NCBI GenBank assembly: GCA_025937075.1
Contig: JAICSD010000019.1
Span: 1 to 19,570, forward strand
Length of the DNA: 19,570 bases
Direction of reading: 5' to 3'
Origin: Vicinamibacteria bacterium
Lineage (GTDB): Bacteria > Acidobacteriota > Vicinamibacteria > Vicinamibacterales > 2-12-FULL-66-21
Of the stretch, positions 7,920 to 16,164 are shown piece after piece. Position 1 is the stretch's first letter. The number at the start of each line of letters is the position of its first letter. The notes under the pieces are model-generated. The model was given only the letters and a program-made list of their open reading frames with translations. It did no database searches and was not told where the DNA came from. Made by a program: the position numbers and the translations under genes.

Positions 7920-7930
<11 letters not shown>
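7292..7930 (-). CDS. gmk: Guanylate kinase
   Basis: A 212-residue cytoplasmic kinase that phosphorylates GMP or dGMP to GDP or dGDP with ATP, feeding the GTP pool. The P-loop APSGTGKT is at residues 15-22. The GMP-binding region SYTSRPLRVGECDGVDYNF follows at 40-58, with FLEWADVFGNLYGT and IDVQGARQVR downstream, all typical of the family; the length is normal. It starts at ATG 7930, 11 bp inside the yicC coding end, and its stop overlaps the rpoZ start, so both junctions suggest translational coupling. The yicC-gmk-rpoZ order is widely conserved. The C-terminal extension after about 190 is poorly conserved. Confidence 0.97.
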
Positions 7931-8807
<877 letters not shown>

Positions 8808-8841
8808 CGTCCGCTGTTCGCGCAACTAACGTTGCGGGCTA

Positions 8842-10611
8842 CTACGCCTTGCCCGCGTCGACCGCCTCGCGGCGCTGACCGAACAGTTGCAGCGCGTATA
8901 GCTTCGCATACACGCCCGCGGGACGGGCCAGCAGCTCGTCGTGCGCGCCAATCTCCGCCACCCGCCCGCGCTCGAGCGCGACGATTCGATCGGCGCGGCG
9001 TACCGTCGACAATCGATGCGCGATCACGAACGCCGTGCGGTCGCGCATCAGGTTGGCGAGCGCATCCTGCACCAGCAGCTCGGATTCCGCGTCGAGTGAC
9101 GAGGTGGCCTCGTCGAGAATCAGGATCGGCGAGTTCTTCAGCAGCGCGCGCGCGATGGCGAGCCGCTGACGCTGGCCTCCCGAGAGACGCTGTCCCCGCT
9201 CGCCGATCCGCGTGTCGTAGCCGCGCGGGAGCATCCGGATGAACTCGTCGGCATGCGCGGCGTGCGCCGCCGCTTCGATGGCCGCGCGCGTGGCGCCGCT
9301 TGCGCTGTACGCGATGTTGCTCGCAATCGTGTCGTCGAAGAGCACGGTCTCCTGCGTGACGATGCCGATGTGCTCGCGGAGCGATTTGAGGGTCAGGTCG
9401 CGGACGTCTACGCCGTCGATGAGTATCGCCCCGGCCGTCACGTCGTAGAACCGCGGCAGCAGGTTGACGAGCGTCGTCTTGCCGGCGCCGCTCAGGCCGA
9501 CGAGCGCGATGACCTGGCCTGCGCCCGCGCTGAACGATACATCGCGGAGGATCGGTTTGGACGGCAGATCGCCGTACGCAAAGCCGACGTGGTGGAACTC
9601 GATGCCGCGCGTGACGCCCTGGAGCGGCCGCGCGCCAGGACGCTCGCGCACCTCGGAGTGTGTGTCGAGAATCTCGAAAATCCGGTATGCCGCGGCCGTT
9701 GCCTGCTGCAGGTTGGCGTTCACACGGCTCAGACGCTTGATTGGCGTGTAGAGCATGAACGCCGCGAAGATGAATCCGAGGAAATCCCCCGGCGTCATCG
9801 CGGTCTGCGCAATCTGGTGGCGCCCGTACCAGAGCAGGCCGATGATGGCGAGGCCGCCCAGGAACTCCATCATGGGCGGCAGCACGGAGAGCGTGCTGAT
9901 CACCTTGAGGTTCGTCCGATACAAGCGGTCGGACGCGCCGGCGAATCGCTCTGCCTCGCGCGCTTCTGCTGCAAAGGCTTTCACGATGCGATGGCCCGTG
10001 AAGGCCTCCGCGGTGAGATGCGAGAGGTGCTCCAGCTGTTCCTGGCTGCGACGCGTCGATCGCCGCACGCGCTGGCCCAGCCTCACGAGCGGATAGACGA
10101 CCAGCGGCGCGCTCGTGACCGAGACGAGCGCGAGCCGCCAGTCGAAATAGAACATCATCGCCGCGTAGCCGATGACGGACAGGCCTTCGCGCAGGAGATC
10201 GCCCATCGTTTCCGACACTGCCTGCTGCACTTGCGTGACGTCGTTCGTGATGCGCGACATCAACTGGCCGGTCGAGCGTCGGCTGAAGAACGCGGCGGAC
10301 TGGTTCAGGATGTGGCGGAAGAGCTGATCCCTGATGTCGCGGACGACCCGCTGGCCGATGTCCGTCATCAGGTACGTCGAGAAATACGAACCCAGACCCT
10401 TCGTCAGGTACGCAACGAGGATGAAGCCGGCCCAGAACCGGAAGGAGAGCCCGTTGTCGCCCGGCAGAACTTTGTTGATGATCGGCTTGATCAGGTACGC
10501 AACCGCGGCCGAAGCGCCCGCGTACACGAGCATGGCGAACAGCGCCGCGGCAAACCGTCCTCGATACGGGCGGGAGTATCGAAAGAGCCGCGGCAGCGCG
10601 CTATCGGTCAT
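8842..10611 (-). CDS. MsbA-like lipid flippase: ABC transporter, fused permease and ATPase
   Basis: A 589-residue half-transporter of the type I exporter class, acting as a homodimer in the inner membrane. The N-terminal membrane domain has about six hydrophobic spans between residues 20 and 300; the region SRITNDVTQVQQAVSE at 119-134 is a typical coupling segment. The ATPase has Walker A GLSGAGKT at 372-379, a Q-loop at 420, the signature LSGGQRQRLA from 476, Walker B ILILDE at 496-501 and the switch histidine at 532. The length and the context beside ugd and galE fit lipid A or lipid-linked glycan export as in MsbA. Close relatives export drugs or other lipids, so the substrate is inferred. 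The ATG at 10611 has GGGAG 3 nt upstream. The gap to galE is 46 nt. Confidence 0.9.
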   Translation of the reverse strand: MTDSALPRLFRYSRPYRGRFAAALFAMLVYAGASAAVAYLIKPIINKVLPGDNGLSFRFWAGFILVAYLTKGLGSYFSTYLMTDIGQRVVRDIRDQLFRHILNQSAAFFSRRSTGQLMSRITNDVTQVQQAVSETMGDLLREGLSVIGYAAMMFYFDWRLALVSVTSAPLVVYPLVRLGQRVRRSTRRSQEQLEHLSHLTAEAFTGHRIVKAFAAEAREAERFAGASDRLYRTNLKVISTLSVLPPMMEFLGGLAIIGLLWYGRHQIAQTAMTPGDFLGFIFAAFMLYTPIKRLSRVNANLQQATAAAYRIFEILDTHSEVRERPGARPLQGVTRGIEFHHVGFAYGDLPSKPILRDVSFSAGAGQVIALVGLSGAGKTTLVNLLPRFYDVTAGAILIDGVDVRDLTLKSLREHIGIVTQETVLFDDTIASNIAYSASGATRAAIEAAAHAAHADEFIRMLPRGYDTRIGERGQRLSGGQRQRLAIARALLKNSPILILDEATSSLDAESELLVQDALANLMRDRTAFVIAHRLSTVRRADRIVALERGRVAEIGAHDELLARPAGVYAKLYALQLFGQRREAVDAGKA

Positions 10612-10657
10612 CGACTCCCGTTGTGCACACCGCCGAAGGAGGCATGGAGCGACGGCA

Positions 10658-11683
10658 TCAGTGTGTCGCGTCCTTGTGATAGCCCGAGGGATGGGCCGTG
10701 CGCCAGCGCCATGCGGTGTCGACGATGACGTCGATGTCTTCGAAGGCGGGCTTCCAGCCGAGCGTGCGCTTGATCTTGTCGCTCGACGCGAAGAGTACGC
10801 CTGGATCTCCGGCGCGCCGTCCGCTGGTGCCGGCGGGAACCGGCTTGCCGGTGACGCGTTCGACGGCGTTCACGACGTCCCGGACGGACGTCGGCCGTCC
10901 GTTCCCGAGATTGTAGGCCGTCGATTCCGCACCGTCGCGAAGCGCGTCGAGCGCCAGCACGTGCGCGGACGCCAGGTCCGTCACGTGGATGAAATCGCGC
11001 AGGCACGTGCCGTCGGGAGTGTCGTAGTCGGTGCCGTAGATCGCGAACGAATCGCGGCCGAGAGCAGCATCGATCGCGCGCGGGATGACGTGAATCTCAG
11101 GCGAGTGATCCTCGCCCAGGAGGCCGTCCGGATCCGCGCCGGCCGCGTTGAAGTACCGCAGCGCCGTCCAGCGGATGTCGTACGCGCCCTGATAGTGCGG
11201 CAGCGCATGCTCGATCGCGAGCTTCGTCTGGCCGTAGGCGTTGATAGGCCGCTGAGGATGATCTTCCGTGATCGGCGTCTCGACGGGGTTCCCGAACGTC
11301 GCCGCCGTGGACGAGAAGATGAAGTAGCGCGCGCCGCTGGCGACCATCGACTGGAGCACGGACAGCGCGCCGCGGACGTTCGTGTCGTAGTAGCCGATCG
11401 GATCGCGAACCGAGTCGCCCACCGCCAGGAGGGCCGCGAAATGCATGACGGCGTCCGCGCCACTCTCGAGCAGCGTGTCGGTCAGCCGCGCGGAGTCTCG
11501 AATGTCGCCGTCGACGAACCGCACGCGTCCACGCGGCACGCGCGCCGCGACCGCGAAGACGGCTTCGCGGTGTCCCGCGCAGAGATTGTCGTAGACGATG
11601 ACCTCGTGCCCGCCCTCGACGAGCGCCTTCACGGCATGACTGCCGATGTAGCCCGCGCCTCCGGTGACGAGTACTCTGCTCAT
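10658..11683 (-). CDS. galE: UDP-glucose 4-epimerase
   Basis: A 341-residue extended short-chain dehydrogenase that interconverts UDP-glucose and UDP-galactose with bound NAD. The NAD-binding motif GGAGYIGS is at residues 8-15, HFAA near 81-84, the active-site SS(T)A at 124-127 and YGQTK with Tyr150 and Lys154. NAAGADP, IPRAID and YNLGNG in the second half are GalE signatures. The ATG at 11683 was chosen because it gives the family start MSRVLVTGGAGYIG and overlaps the ugd stop as ATGA (11680-11683). A longer in-frame ORF to 11821 is only ugd sequence in another frame. It would provide UDP-galactose for the divergent polysaccharide operon. UDP-GalNAc or UDP-glucuronate specificity is possible and not visible here. 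Confidence 0.93.
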   Translation of the reverse strand: MSRVLVTGGAGYIGSHAVKALVEGGHEVIVYDNLCAGHREAVFAVAARVPRGRVRFVDGDIRDSARLTDTLLESGADAVMHFAALLAVGDSVRDPIGYYDTNVRGALSVLQSMVASGARYFIFSSTAATFGNPVETPITEDHPQRPINAYGQTKLAIEHALPHYQGAYDIRWTALRYFNAAGADPDGLLGEDHSPEIHVIPRAIDAALGRDSFAIYGTDYDTPDGTCLRDFIHVTDLASAHVLALDALRDGAESTAYNLGNGRPTSVRDVVNAVERVTGKPVPAGTSGRRAGDPGVLFASSDKIKRTLGWKPAFEDIDVIVDTAWRWRTAHPSGYHKDATH

Positions 11684-12978
11684 CGGCGGCCCATCGAATA
11701 GTACGTGAACCCGAACCCCCGAATCTGCTCCGGATTGTAGATGTTCCGCCCGTCGAAGATCACCGGCGATCGCATCAGCTTGCGGATGCGTCCATAGTCC
11801 GGCTCGCGGAACTCGTTCCATTCCGTCACGATCGCGAGCCCGTCCGCCCCGGCGAGCGCCGCGTAACTATTGTCGGCGAACTCAACCGCATCGCCGAAAA
11901 TCGCCCGCGCCACACGGGTCGCTTCGGGATCGTACGCGGTCACGGTGGCGTCCGCCTGCAGCAGCGCGTGAATCAACGGCACGGCGGGGGCTTCCCGCAT
12001 ATCGTCCGTCTTCGGCTTGAACGCCAGACCCCAGACGGCGATCCGCTTCCCTTTCAGGGTGCCGAAGTGCTTCCTCATCTTGGCGACGAGCCGCACCTTC
12101 TGCCGCTCGTTGACGCACTCCACTGCCTTGAGGATCTGGAAGTCGTAGCTCTTGTTGGCCGCGAAGTTCAGCATGGCCTTCACGTCCTTCGGAAAGCAGC
12201 TCCCGCCGTAGCCGACGCCGGGAAACAGGAAGGACGCGCCGATGCGCCGGTCCGACGCGACGGCGCGGCGAACGTGATCGACGTCCGCGCCGACGATCTC
12301 GCAGACGTTGGCGACCTCGTTCATGAACGAGATGCGTGTCGCGAGCATTGCGTTCGCGGCGTACTTGCAGAGCTCGGCGCTTGCGCAATCCATCATCATG
12401 ATCGGCGCGCCAGTACGGGTGAACGGCGCGTACAGCTCGCGCATGATCTCCGCCGCGCGCGGGTCCTCGGCGCCGATGACCACGCGATCCGGCTTCATGA
12501 AATCGTCGATCGCCGCGCCCTGCTTCAGGAATTCCGGGTTGCTCACCACCGAAAAGGGATGCGACGTCTCCTTGCGGATCAGCTCGCGAACCTTGTCTGC
12601 CGTCCCTACCGGGACCGTGCTCTTGTCGACGATGACCTTGTAGCCATTCATCGCGCGCGCGATCTCGCGAGCCACGTCCATCACGTGCCGGAGATCCGCG
12701 GAGCCGTCTTCACCGGTCGGCGTTCCGACGGCGATGAACACGATCTGCGACGCGCGGACGCCCCGCGGAAGGTTCGTCGTGAACGTGAGGCGCTTTTCGG
12801 CGCGGTTGCGCCGGACGAGCTCCTCGAGACCAGGCTCGTAGATCGGAATCCGTCCGCGCTGCAGCGTCCGTACCTTGGCGGCCTCCTTGTCGACGCAGAT
12901 GACGTCGTTTCCGTTCTCCGCGAAGCACGCACCGGCGACGAGGCCGACGTATCCGGTTCCAATGACGGCAATTTTCAT
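11680..12978 (-). CDS. ugd: UDP-glucose 6-dehydrogenase
   Basis: A 432-residue cytoplasmic enzyme that oxidises UDP-glucose to UDP-glucuronate in two NAD-dependent steps. The Rossmann motif GTGYVG is at 7-12. Other family marks are VGTPTGEDGSADL near 84-96, NPEFLKQG at 147-154, Lys205 in ELCKYAANA, the nucleophile Cys261 in GYGGSCFPKD, and GLAFKPKTDDMREAP in the C-terminal domain. The length is typical. The ATG at 12978 is preceded by GGGAG 10 nt upstream. It is the first gene of the nine-gene minus-strand run and overlaps galE by 4 bp. UDP-glucuronate is a common acidic precursor of capsule, exopolysaccharide and lipid A decoration. GDP-mannose dehydrogenase is the nearest alternative, but the motif set favours Ugd. 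Confidence 0.95.
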   Translation of the reverse strand: MKIAVIGTGYVGLVAGACFAENGNDVICVDKEAAKVRTLQRGRIPIYEPGLEELVRRNRAEKRLTFTTNLPRGVRASQIVFIAVGTPTGEDGSADLRHVMDVAREIARAMNGYKVIVDKSTVPVGTADKVRELIRKETSHPFSVVSNPEFLKQGAAIDDFMKPDRVVIGAEDPRAAEIMRELYAPFTRTGAPIMMMDCASAELCKYAANAMLATRISFMNEVANVCEIVGADVDHVRRAVASDRRIGASFLFPGVGYGGSCFPKDVKAMLNFAANKSYDFQILKAVECVNERQKVRLVAKMRKHFGTLKGKRIAVWGLAFKPKTDDMREAPAVPLIHALLQADATVTAYDPEATRVARAIFGDAVEFADNSYAALAGADGLAIVTEWNEFREPDYGRIRKLMRSPVIFDGRNIYNPEQIRGFGFTYYSMGRR

Positions 12979-13114
12979 GAGACAGAGGCTCCCGCCTCCG
13001 CGCCGCGCGCTCCGGCGCGCAGGCCCGAACCGCCGAGCAAACCCCTCAAGCTAACATGTACTTAGAATTGCTGTCAATTTATTGAGGTATAAGGAGTTAC
13101 TACCCCAATATCTT
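12979..13114. promoter_or_regulatory. Divergent regulatory region between ugd and the glycosyltransferase operon
   Basis: This is the largest noncoding gap of the window, 136 bp. The ugd-proximal half is GC-rich and holds a 6-bp hairpin, GCGCGC-TCCG-GCGCGC at 13005-13020. The distal part (about 13048-13115) is AT-rich and contains a dyad CTAA-CATGTAC-TTAG at 13051-13065. Plus-strand -10-like boxes are TAGAAT (13063-13068) and TATAAG (13088-13093), neither with a good -35. AAGGAG at 13091-13096 has no start codon at a usual distance. Confidence 0.55.
13048..13077 (-). promoter_or_regulatory. Candidate promoter for the ugd operon
   Basis: Read on the minus strand, a perfect TTGACA at 13077-13072 is followed, after 18 nt, by TAGCTT (13053-13048) or, after 17 nt, by TTAGCT; both are weak -10 matches. 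The start site would be near 13041, giving a leader of about 60 nt that includes the GC hairpin. The -35 is convincing, the -10 is not. Confidence 0.4.
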
Positions 13115-14248
13115 GTGCTACGATTGCCGCGTTTGCGCATCCTGCTGGATTATCGGCCGGCGCTCCGCGAGCGCACCGGCGTCGGCGAATACGTCCACCA
13201 GCTTGCCGCCGCGCTCGTCCGGCGCCTCTCGCCGGACGATGGGCTCACGCTCCTGTCGAGCTCCTGGCGCGACCGGCTCGCACCGGACGCCGTGCCCGGC
13301 GCGAGCATCGTGGATCTTCGCGTGCCCGTCCGGGTACTGAACGCCGCGTGGCATCGCCTCGGCACTCCTGCCGTCGAGCGCTTCGCCGGCGAAGCGGACA
13401 TCGCCCATTCGCCCTCGCCGCTGCTGATGCCCTCCGCGCGGGCGGCGCAGGTCGTCACGATTCACGATCTCGATTTTCTCGATCACCCCGAGCGCACGCG
13501 GGCGGAGATCCGGCGCGACTATCCTTCGCTCGCGCCCCGCCACGTTCCGAGAGCGGACCACGTCATTGCCGTGTCCGCACACACCGCGGGTGAGGTCGAA
13601 CGCCGGCTCGGCGTTCCACGGGAGCGGATCACGGTGTGTTCCCCGGGCGCGCCGGCGTGGGCTCCGCGTACCTCTGGTGCACCGCCGCACGGGCCGATTC
13701 TCTTCATGAGCACGCTCGAGCCGCGCAAGAATGTGGGGCTTCTGATCGATGCCTACGCGCGTCTCCGCTCACGGCTCCCCGCGGCCCCCATGCTGCTGCT
13801 CGCCGGGCGCGCCGCCGAAGGGTCGGAGGAGTGGCTTCGCAGGATCGCAGAGCCGCCGCTTCGCGATCACATCCGGCACATCGGGTACGTCGCTGCCCAC
13901 GATCGCTACGACTCGTACTGTCGCGCATCGATGGTGGTCCTGCCGTCGCACACGGAAGGCTTCGGTCTCCCCGCGCTCGAAGCCATGACCGCAGGCGTGC
14001 CCGTCGTCGTCACCCGGGCCGGAGCGTTGCCCGAGGTCGTCGGCGACGCCGGATTCATCGTCGAGCCCGACGATGTGGACGGTCTCAGCGCGGCGATGCG
14101 CGCGGTTTTGACGGACCCAATCCGCGCGGCTGACGCAGTCGAGCGCGGAATTCGGCGCGCACGGCACTATTCGTGGGATGCCAGCGCGGCGGTCTTGCTG
14201 GATGCCTACCGCGAGGCGATCGCGCGCAGACGTTCGAAGGCGCGATGA
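13115..14248 (+). CDS. Glycosyltransferase family 4 (first gene of polysaccharide operon)
   Basis: A retaining GT-B glycosyltransferase of about 377 residues. The N-terminal domain starts RILLDYRPALRERTGVGEY, an acceptor-side motif seen in GT4 mannosyl- and rhamnosyltransferases. The C-terminal nucleotide-sugar domain has MSTLEPRKNVGLLIDAY and the E-x7-E signature EGFGLPALE, then TAGVPVVVTRAGALPEVVGDAG. The donor and acceptor cannot be read from the sequence. The start is uncertain: GTG at 13115 was chosen because it lies just before the conserved strand; TTG at 13082, 13124 or 13133 are in frame, and no candidate has a well-placed ribosome binding site. Its stop overlaps the next start as ATGA at 14245-14248. 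It is divergent from ugd and probably opens the operon. Confidence 0.85.
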   Translation: MLRLPRLRILLDYRPALRERTGVGEYVHQLAAALVRRLSPDDGLTLLSSSWRDRLAPDAVPGASIVDLRVPVRVLNAAWHRLGTPAVERFAGEADIAHSPSPLLMPSARAAQVVTIHDLDFLDHPERTRAEIRRDYPSLAPRHVPRADHVIAVSAHTAGEVERRLGVPRERITVCSPGAPAWAPRTSGAPPHGPILFMSTLEPRKNVGLLIDAYARLRSRLPAAPMLLLAGRAAEGSEEWLRRIAEPPLRDHIRHIGYVAAHDRYDSYCRASMVVLPSHTEGFGLPALEAMTAGVPVVVTRAGALPEVVGDAGFIVEPDDVDGLSAAMRAVLTDPIRAADAVERGIRRARHYSWDASAAVLLDAYREAIARRRSKAR

Positions 14249-15345
14249 GCCGCCCTGATCCGATCCGGATTGGCGTCGACGGCCGCGAACTGCTCGGCGA
14301 GTCGACGGGCACCGGGCGCTATCTCGGCGAGCTGCTGACGCGATGGGCGGCACGCGATGACGCCGCTCGCCGCGAGCTGATCGTCTACACCCCTGCTCCG
14401 CTGCCGCTGCTCGAGACGATCCAGGGTGTGCGACAAGAAGTTTCACCCGGTGGAAGCGGGACGTGGTGGGAACAGACGCGCCTCCGCCGCTCGGTTCGCG
14501 CCGGTCACCCTGACGTCTTCTTCGCGCCCGCGTACACGGCGCCGCTCGCACTCGGCTGCCCGCTCGTCGTCACCATCCATGACGTGTCGTTCGCCGCGCA
14601 TCCGGAGTGGTTCAGCTGGCGCGAAGGGGCGCGGCGGCGGTTCGTCACGCGCCGAACCGCGCGCGCTGCGTCCGCCGTCCTCACTGATTCCGAATTCTCC
14701 CGGCGCGAGATTGAGCAGCGCCTCGATGTTCCGCCGGAGCGCGTGACCGTTATCCCGCCTGGCGTGACGCGGCGGAGTTCCTCGTCTTCTGACCGCGATC
14801 CGCTGGTCCTCTTCGTCGGGTCGATCTTCAATCGCCGCCATCTGCCGGAGACGATCCGCGCGTTTGCGCGCGCGCGGGCGGCCCATGCTGGTGCCCGGCT
14901 CGTCATCGTCGGGTCAGACCGGACGCATCCATCGATCGATTTGACTGGCGTCGCGCGTGAGGAAGGCGTCGCGGACAGCGTTGAGATCCGACCGTACGCG
15001 CCGCAGGCTGAGCTCGATGAGTTGTACTCGCGCGCGACGGTATTCGTGTTCCTGTCGGAGTACGAAGGGTTTGGCTTGACGCCGCTCGAAGCGCTCTCCG
15101 CCGGCGTTCCAATCGTCGTACTCGATACGCCCATTGCGCGGGAGGTGTACGGTACCGCGGCCGTATACATCAATCCGGCGGACGCGGTTCAGGGGACCGC
15201 GCGTGCGATACGCGAGCTGCTTTCGGAGTCCGCCGCGCGGGCGGCGGTGCTCGCGCCTTCCGGCGAAGTGCTGGCGCGCTATTCATGGGAGGATGCCGCC
15301 AACCGGACACTGGCTGCCATCGAAGCAGCGGGAGCCGGCGTGTGA
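14245..15345 (+). CDS. Glycosyltransferase family 4
   Basis: A 366-residue GT-B glycosyltransferase. The N-terminus reads IRIGVDGRELLGESTGTGRYLGEL, clearly related to the preceding protein and to the one starting at 16165. The acceptor domain includes TIHDVSFAAHPEWFSW and the segment RAASAVLTDSEFSRREIEQRL. The donor domain has LFVGSIFNRRH, LVIVGSD and YEGFGLTPLEALSAGVPIVVLD with the E-x7-E glutamates. The ATG at 14245 has GAAGG 4 nt upstream and overlaps the previous stop by 4 bp; a longer in-frame ORF from 14173 only reuses the upstream gene. Its stop overlaps the following GTG start as GTGA. It probably adds one sugar to the lipid-linked repeat unit; the sugar is unknown. Confidence 0.9.
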   Translation: MSRPDPIRIGVDGRELLGESTGTGRYLGELLTRWAARDDAARRELIVYTPAPLPLLETIQGVRQEVSPGGSGTWWEQTRLRRSVRAGHPDVFFAPAYTAPLALGCPLVVTIHDVSFAAHPEWFSWREGARRRFVTRRTARAASAVLTDSEFSRREIEQRLDVPPERVTVIPPGVTRRSSSSSDRDPLVLFVGSIFNRRHLPETIRAFARARAAHAGARLVIVGSDRTHPSIDLTGVAREEGVADSVEIRPYAPQAELDELYSRATVFVFLSEYEGFGLTPLEALSAGVPIVVLDTPIAREVYGTAAVYINPADAVQGTARAIRELLSESAARAAVLAPSGEVLARYSWEDAANRTLAAIEAAGAGV

Positions 15346-16163
15346 ACCGGCTGGCGATCGTCGTCGTCAGCTTCAACGCTCGGGCGGATCTCATCGCCTG
15401 TCTGCAGTCGCTGAAGGCTGCTCCGCCCGCGATTCCTCACGACATCATCGTCGTGGACAACGCGTCCACCGATGGCAGTGTGGACGCCGCCCGCGCGTCG
15501 ACTGGTGTGGAGGTGGTGGCGCTCGAACGCAATCTCGGGTTCGCGGCGGCAAACAACGTCGGCATCCGGCGTTCGACGGCGGAGCTGGTCCTCCTGCTCA
15601 ACAGCGACACCATCGTCCCGGCGGGTGCCATCGATCGCCTCGTCGATCGGCTCGCCGCCACGCCATCGGCAGCGGCGGCCGGGCCGCGTCTCGTCGACGC
15701 CTCGGGACGGGAGGAGATCTCGTTCGGCCTGATGATCACTCCTGCGAATGAGCTGCGCCAGAAGGTGATCGGCCGACTGTATGAGACGGGATGGACACCG
15801 GCGGAGCGCTGGGTGCAGCGGGTGACCCGGCGCGAGCAGTTCGTGGATTGGGTCAGCGGGGCGTGTCTCCTCGTCCGCCGAGCGGATGCGGAAGCCGTCG
15901 GGCTGCTGGACGAGCGGTTCTTCCTCTACACCGAAGACGTCGACTTCTGCGCGTCGCTTCGTGCACGGGGGCGATCGATTCTCTTCACGCCGGCAGCCGA
16001 GATCACGCACCTGAGGGGCCGCTCGCGCGCGTCCGCTCCTGGGGCTGCGAATGCGGCGTATCGCCGGAGCCACATCGCGTTTTACGAAAAGCATCACCCG
16101 CGATGGGCGGCGATTCTGAGACTGTATTTGAGAGCGAAAGGAGATGACCCGCGGGCCGTGTAA
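15342..16163 (+). CDS. Glycosyltransferase family 2 (rhamnosyltransferase-like)
   Basis: A 273-residue inverting GT-A glycosyltransferase, the only one of that fold in the cluster. It has the family strand IVVVSFNARADL at 6-17, the DNASTDGS nucleotide-binding motif at 39-46, NSD at 87-89 as the metal-binding DxD equivalent, WVSGACLLVRR at 170-180 and the catalytic-base region FFLYTEDVDFC at 193-203. This pattern is typical of WbbL-like rhamnosyltransferases, although the donor remains inferred. The GTG at 15342 was chosen because it gives the conserved MNRLAIVVVSFN start and overlaps the upstream stop as GTGA. No membrane anchor is apparent, so it should act at the cytoplasmic face of the membrane. 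Confidence 0.91.
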   Translation: MNRLAIVVVSFNARADLIACLQSLKAAPPAIPHDIIVVDNASTDGSVDAARASTGVEVVALERNLGFAAANNVGIRRSTAELVLLLNSDTIVPAGAIDRLVDRLAATPSAAAAGPRLVDASGREEISFGLMITPANELRQKVIGRLYETGWTPAERWVQRVTRREQFVDWVSGACLLVRRADAEAVGLLDERFFLYTEDVDFCASLRARGRSILFTPAAEITHLRGRSRASAPGAANAAYRRSHIAFYEKHHPRWAAILRLYLRAKGDDPRAV

Positions 16164-16164
16164 C

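Noticed and set aside
9253..10728. 491-codon open frame on the plus strand opposite the msbA-like gene
   Set aside because: It is antisense to a protein with complete ABC transporter motifs and shows no protein-like features.
11684..11821. 46-residue N-terminal extension of GalE
   Set aside because: It overlaps the ugd coding end in another frame and lacks homology; ATG 11683 gives the family start and an ATGA overlap.
14911..14922. GGGTCAGACCGG as a third copy of the REP-like core
   Set aside because: It has only one matching arm and encodes the conserved IVGSD strand of a GT4 donor domain, so the match is likely chance.
16144..16164. ATG 16144 as start of the fourth glycosyltransferase
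   Set aside because: AAAGGAG touches the ATG with no spacing, and the added residues precede the conserved VRIAIDARKL; kept only as an alternative.
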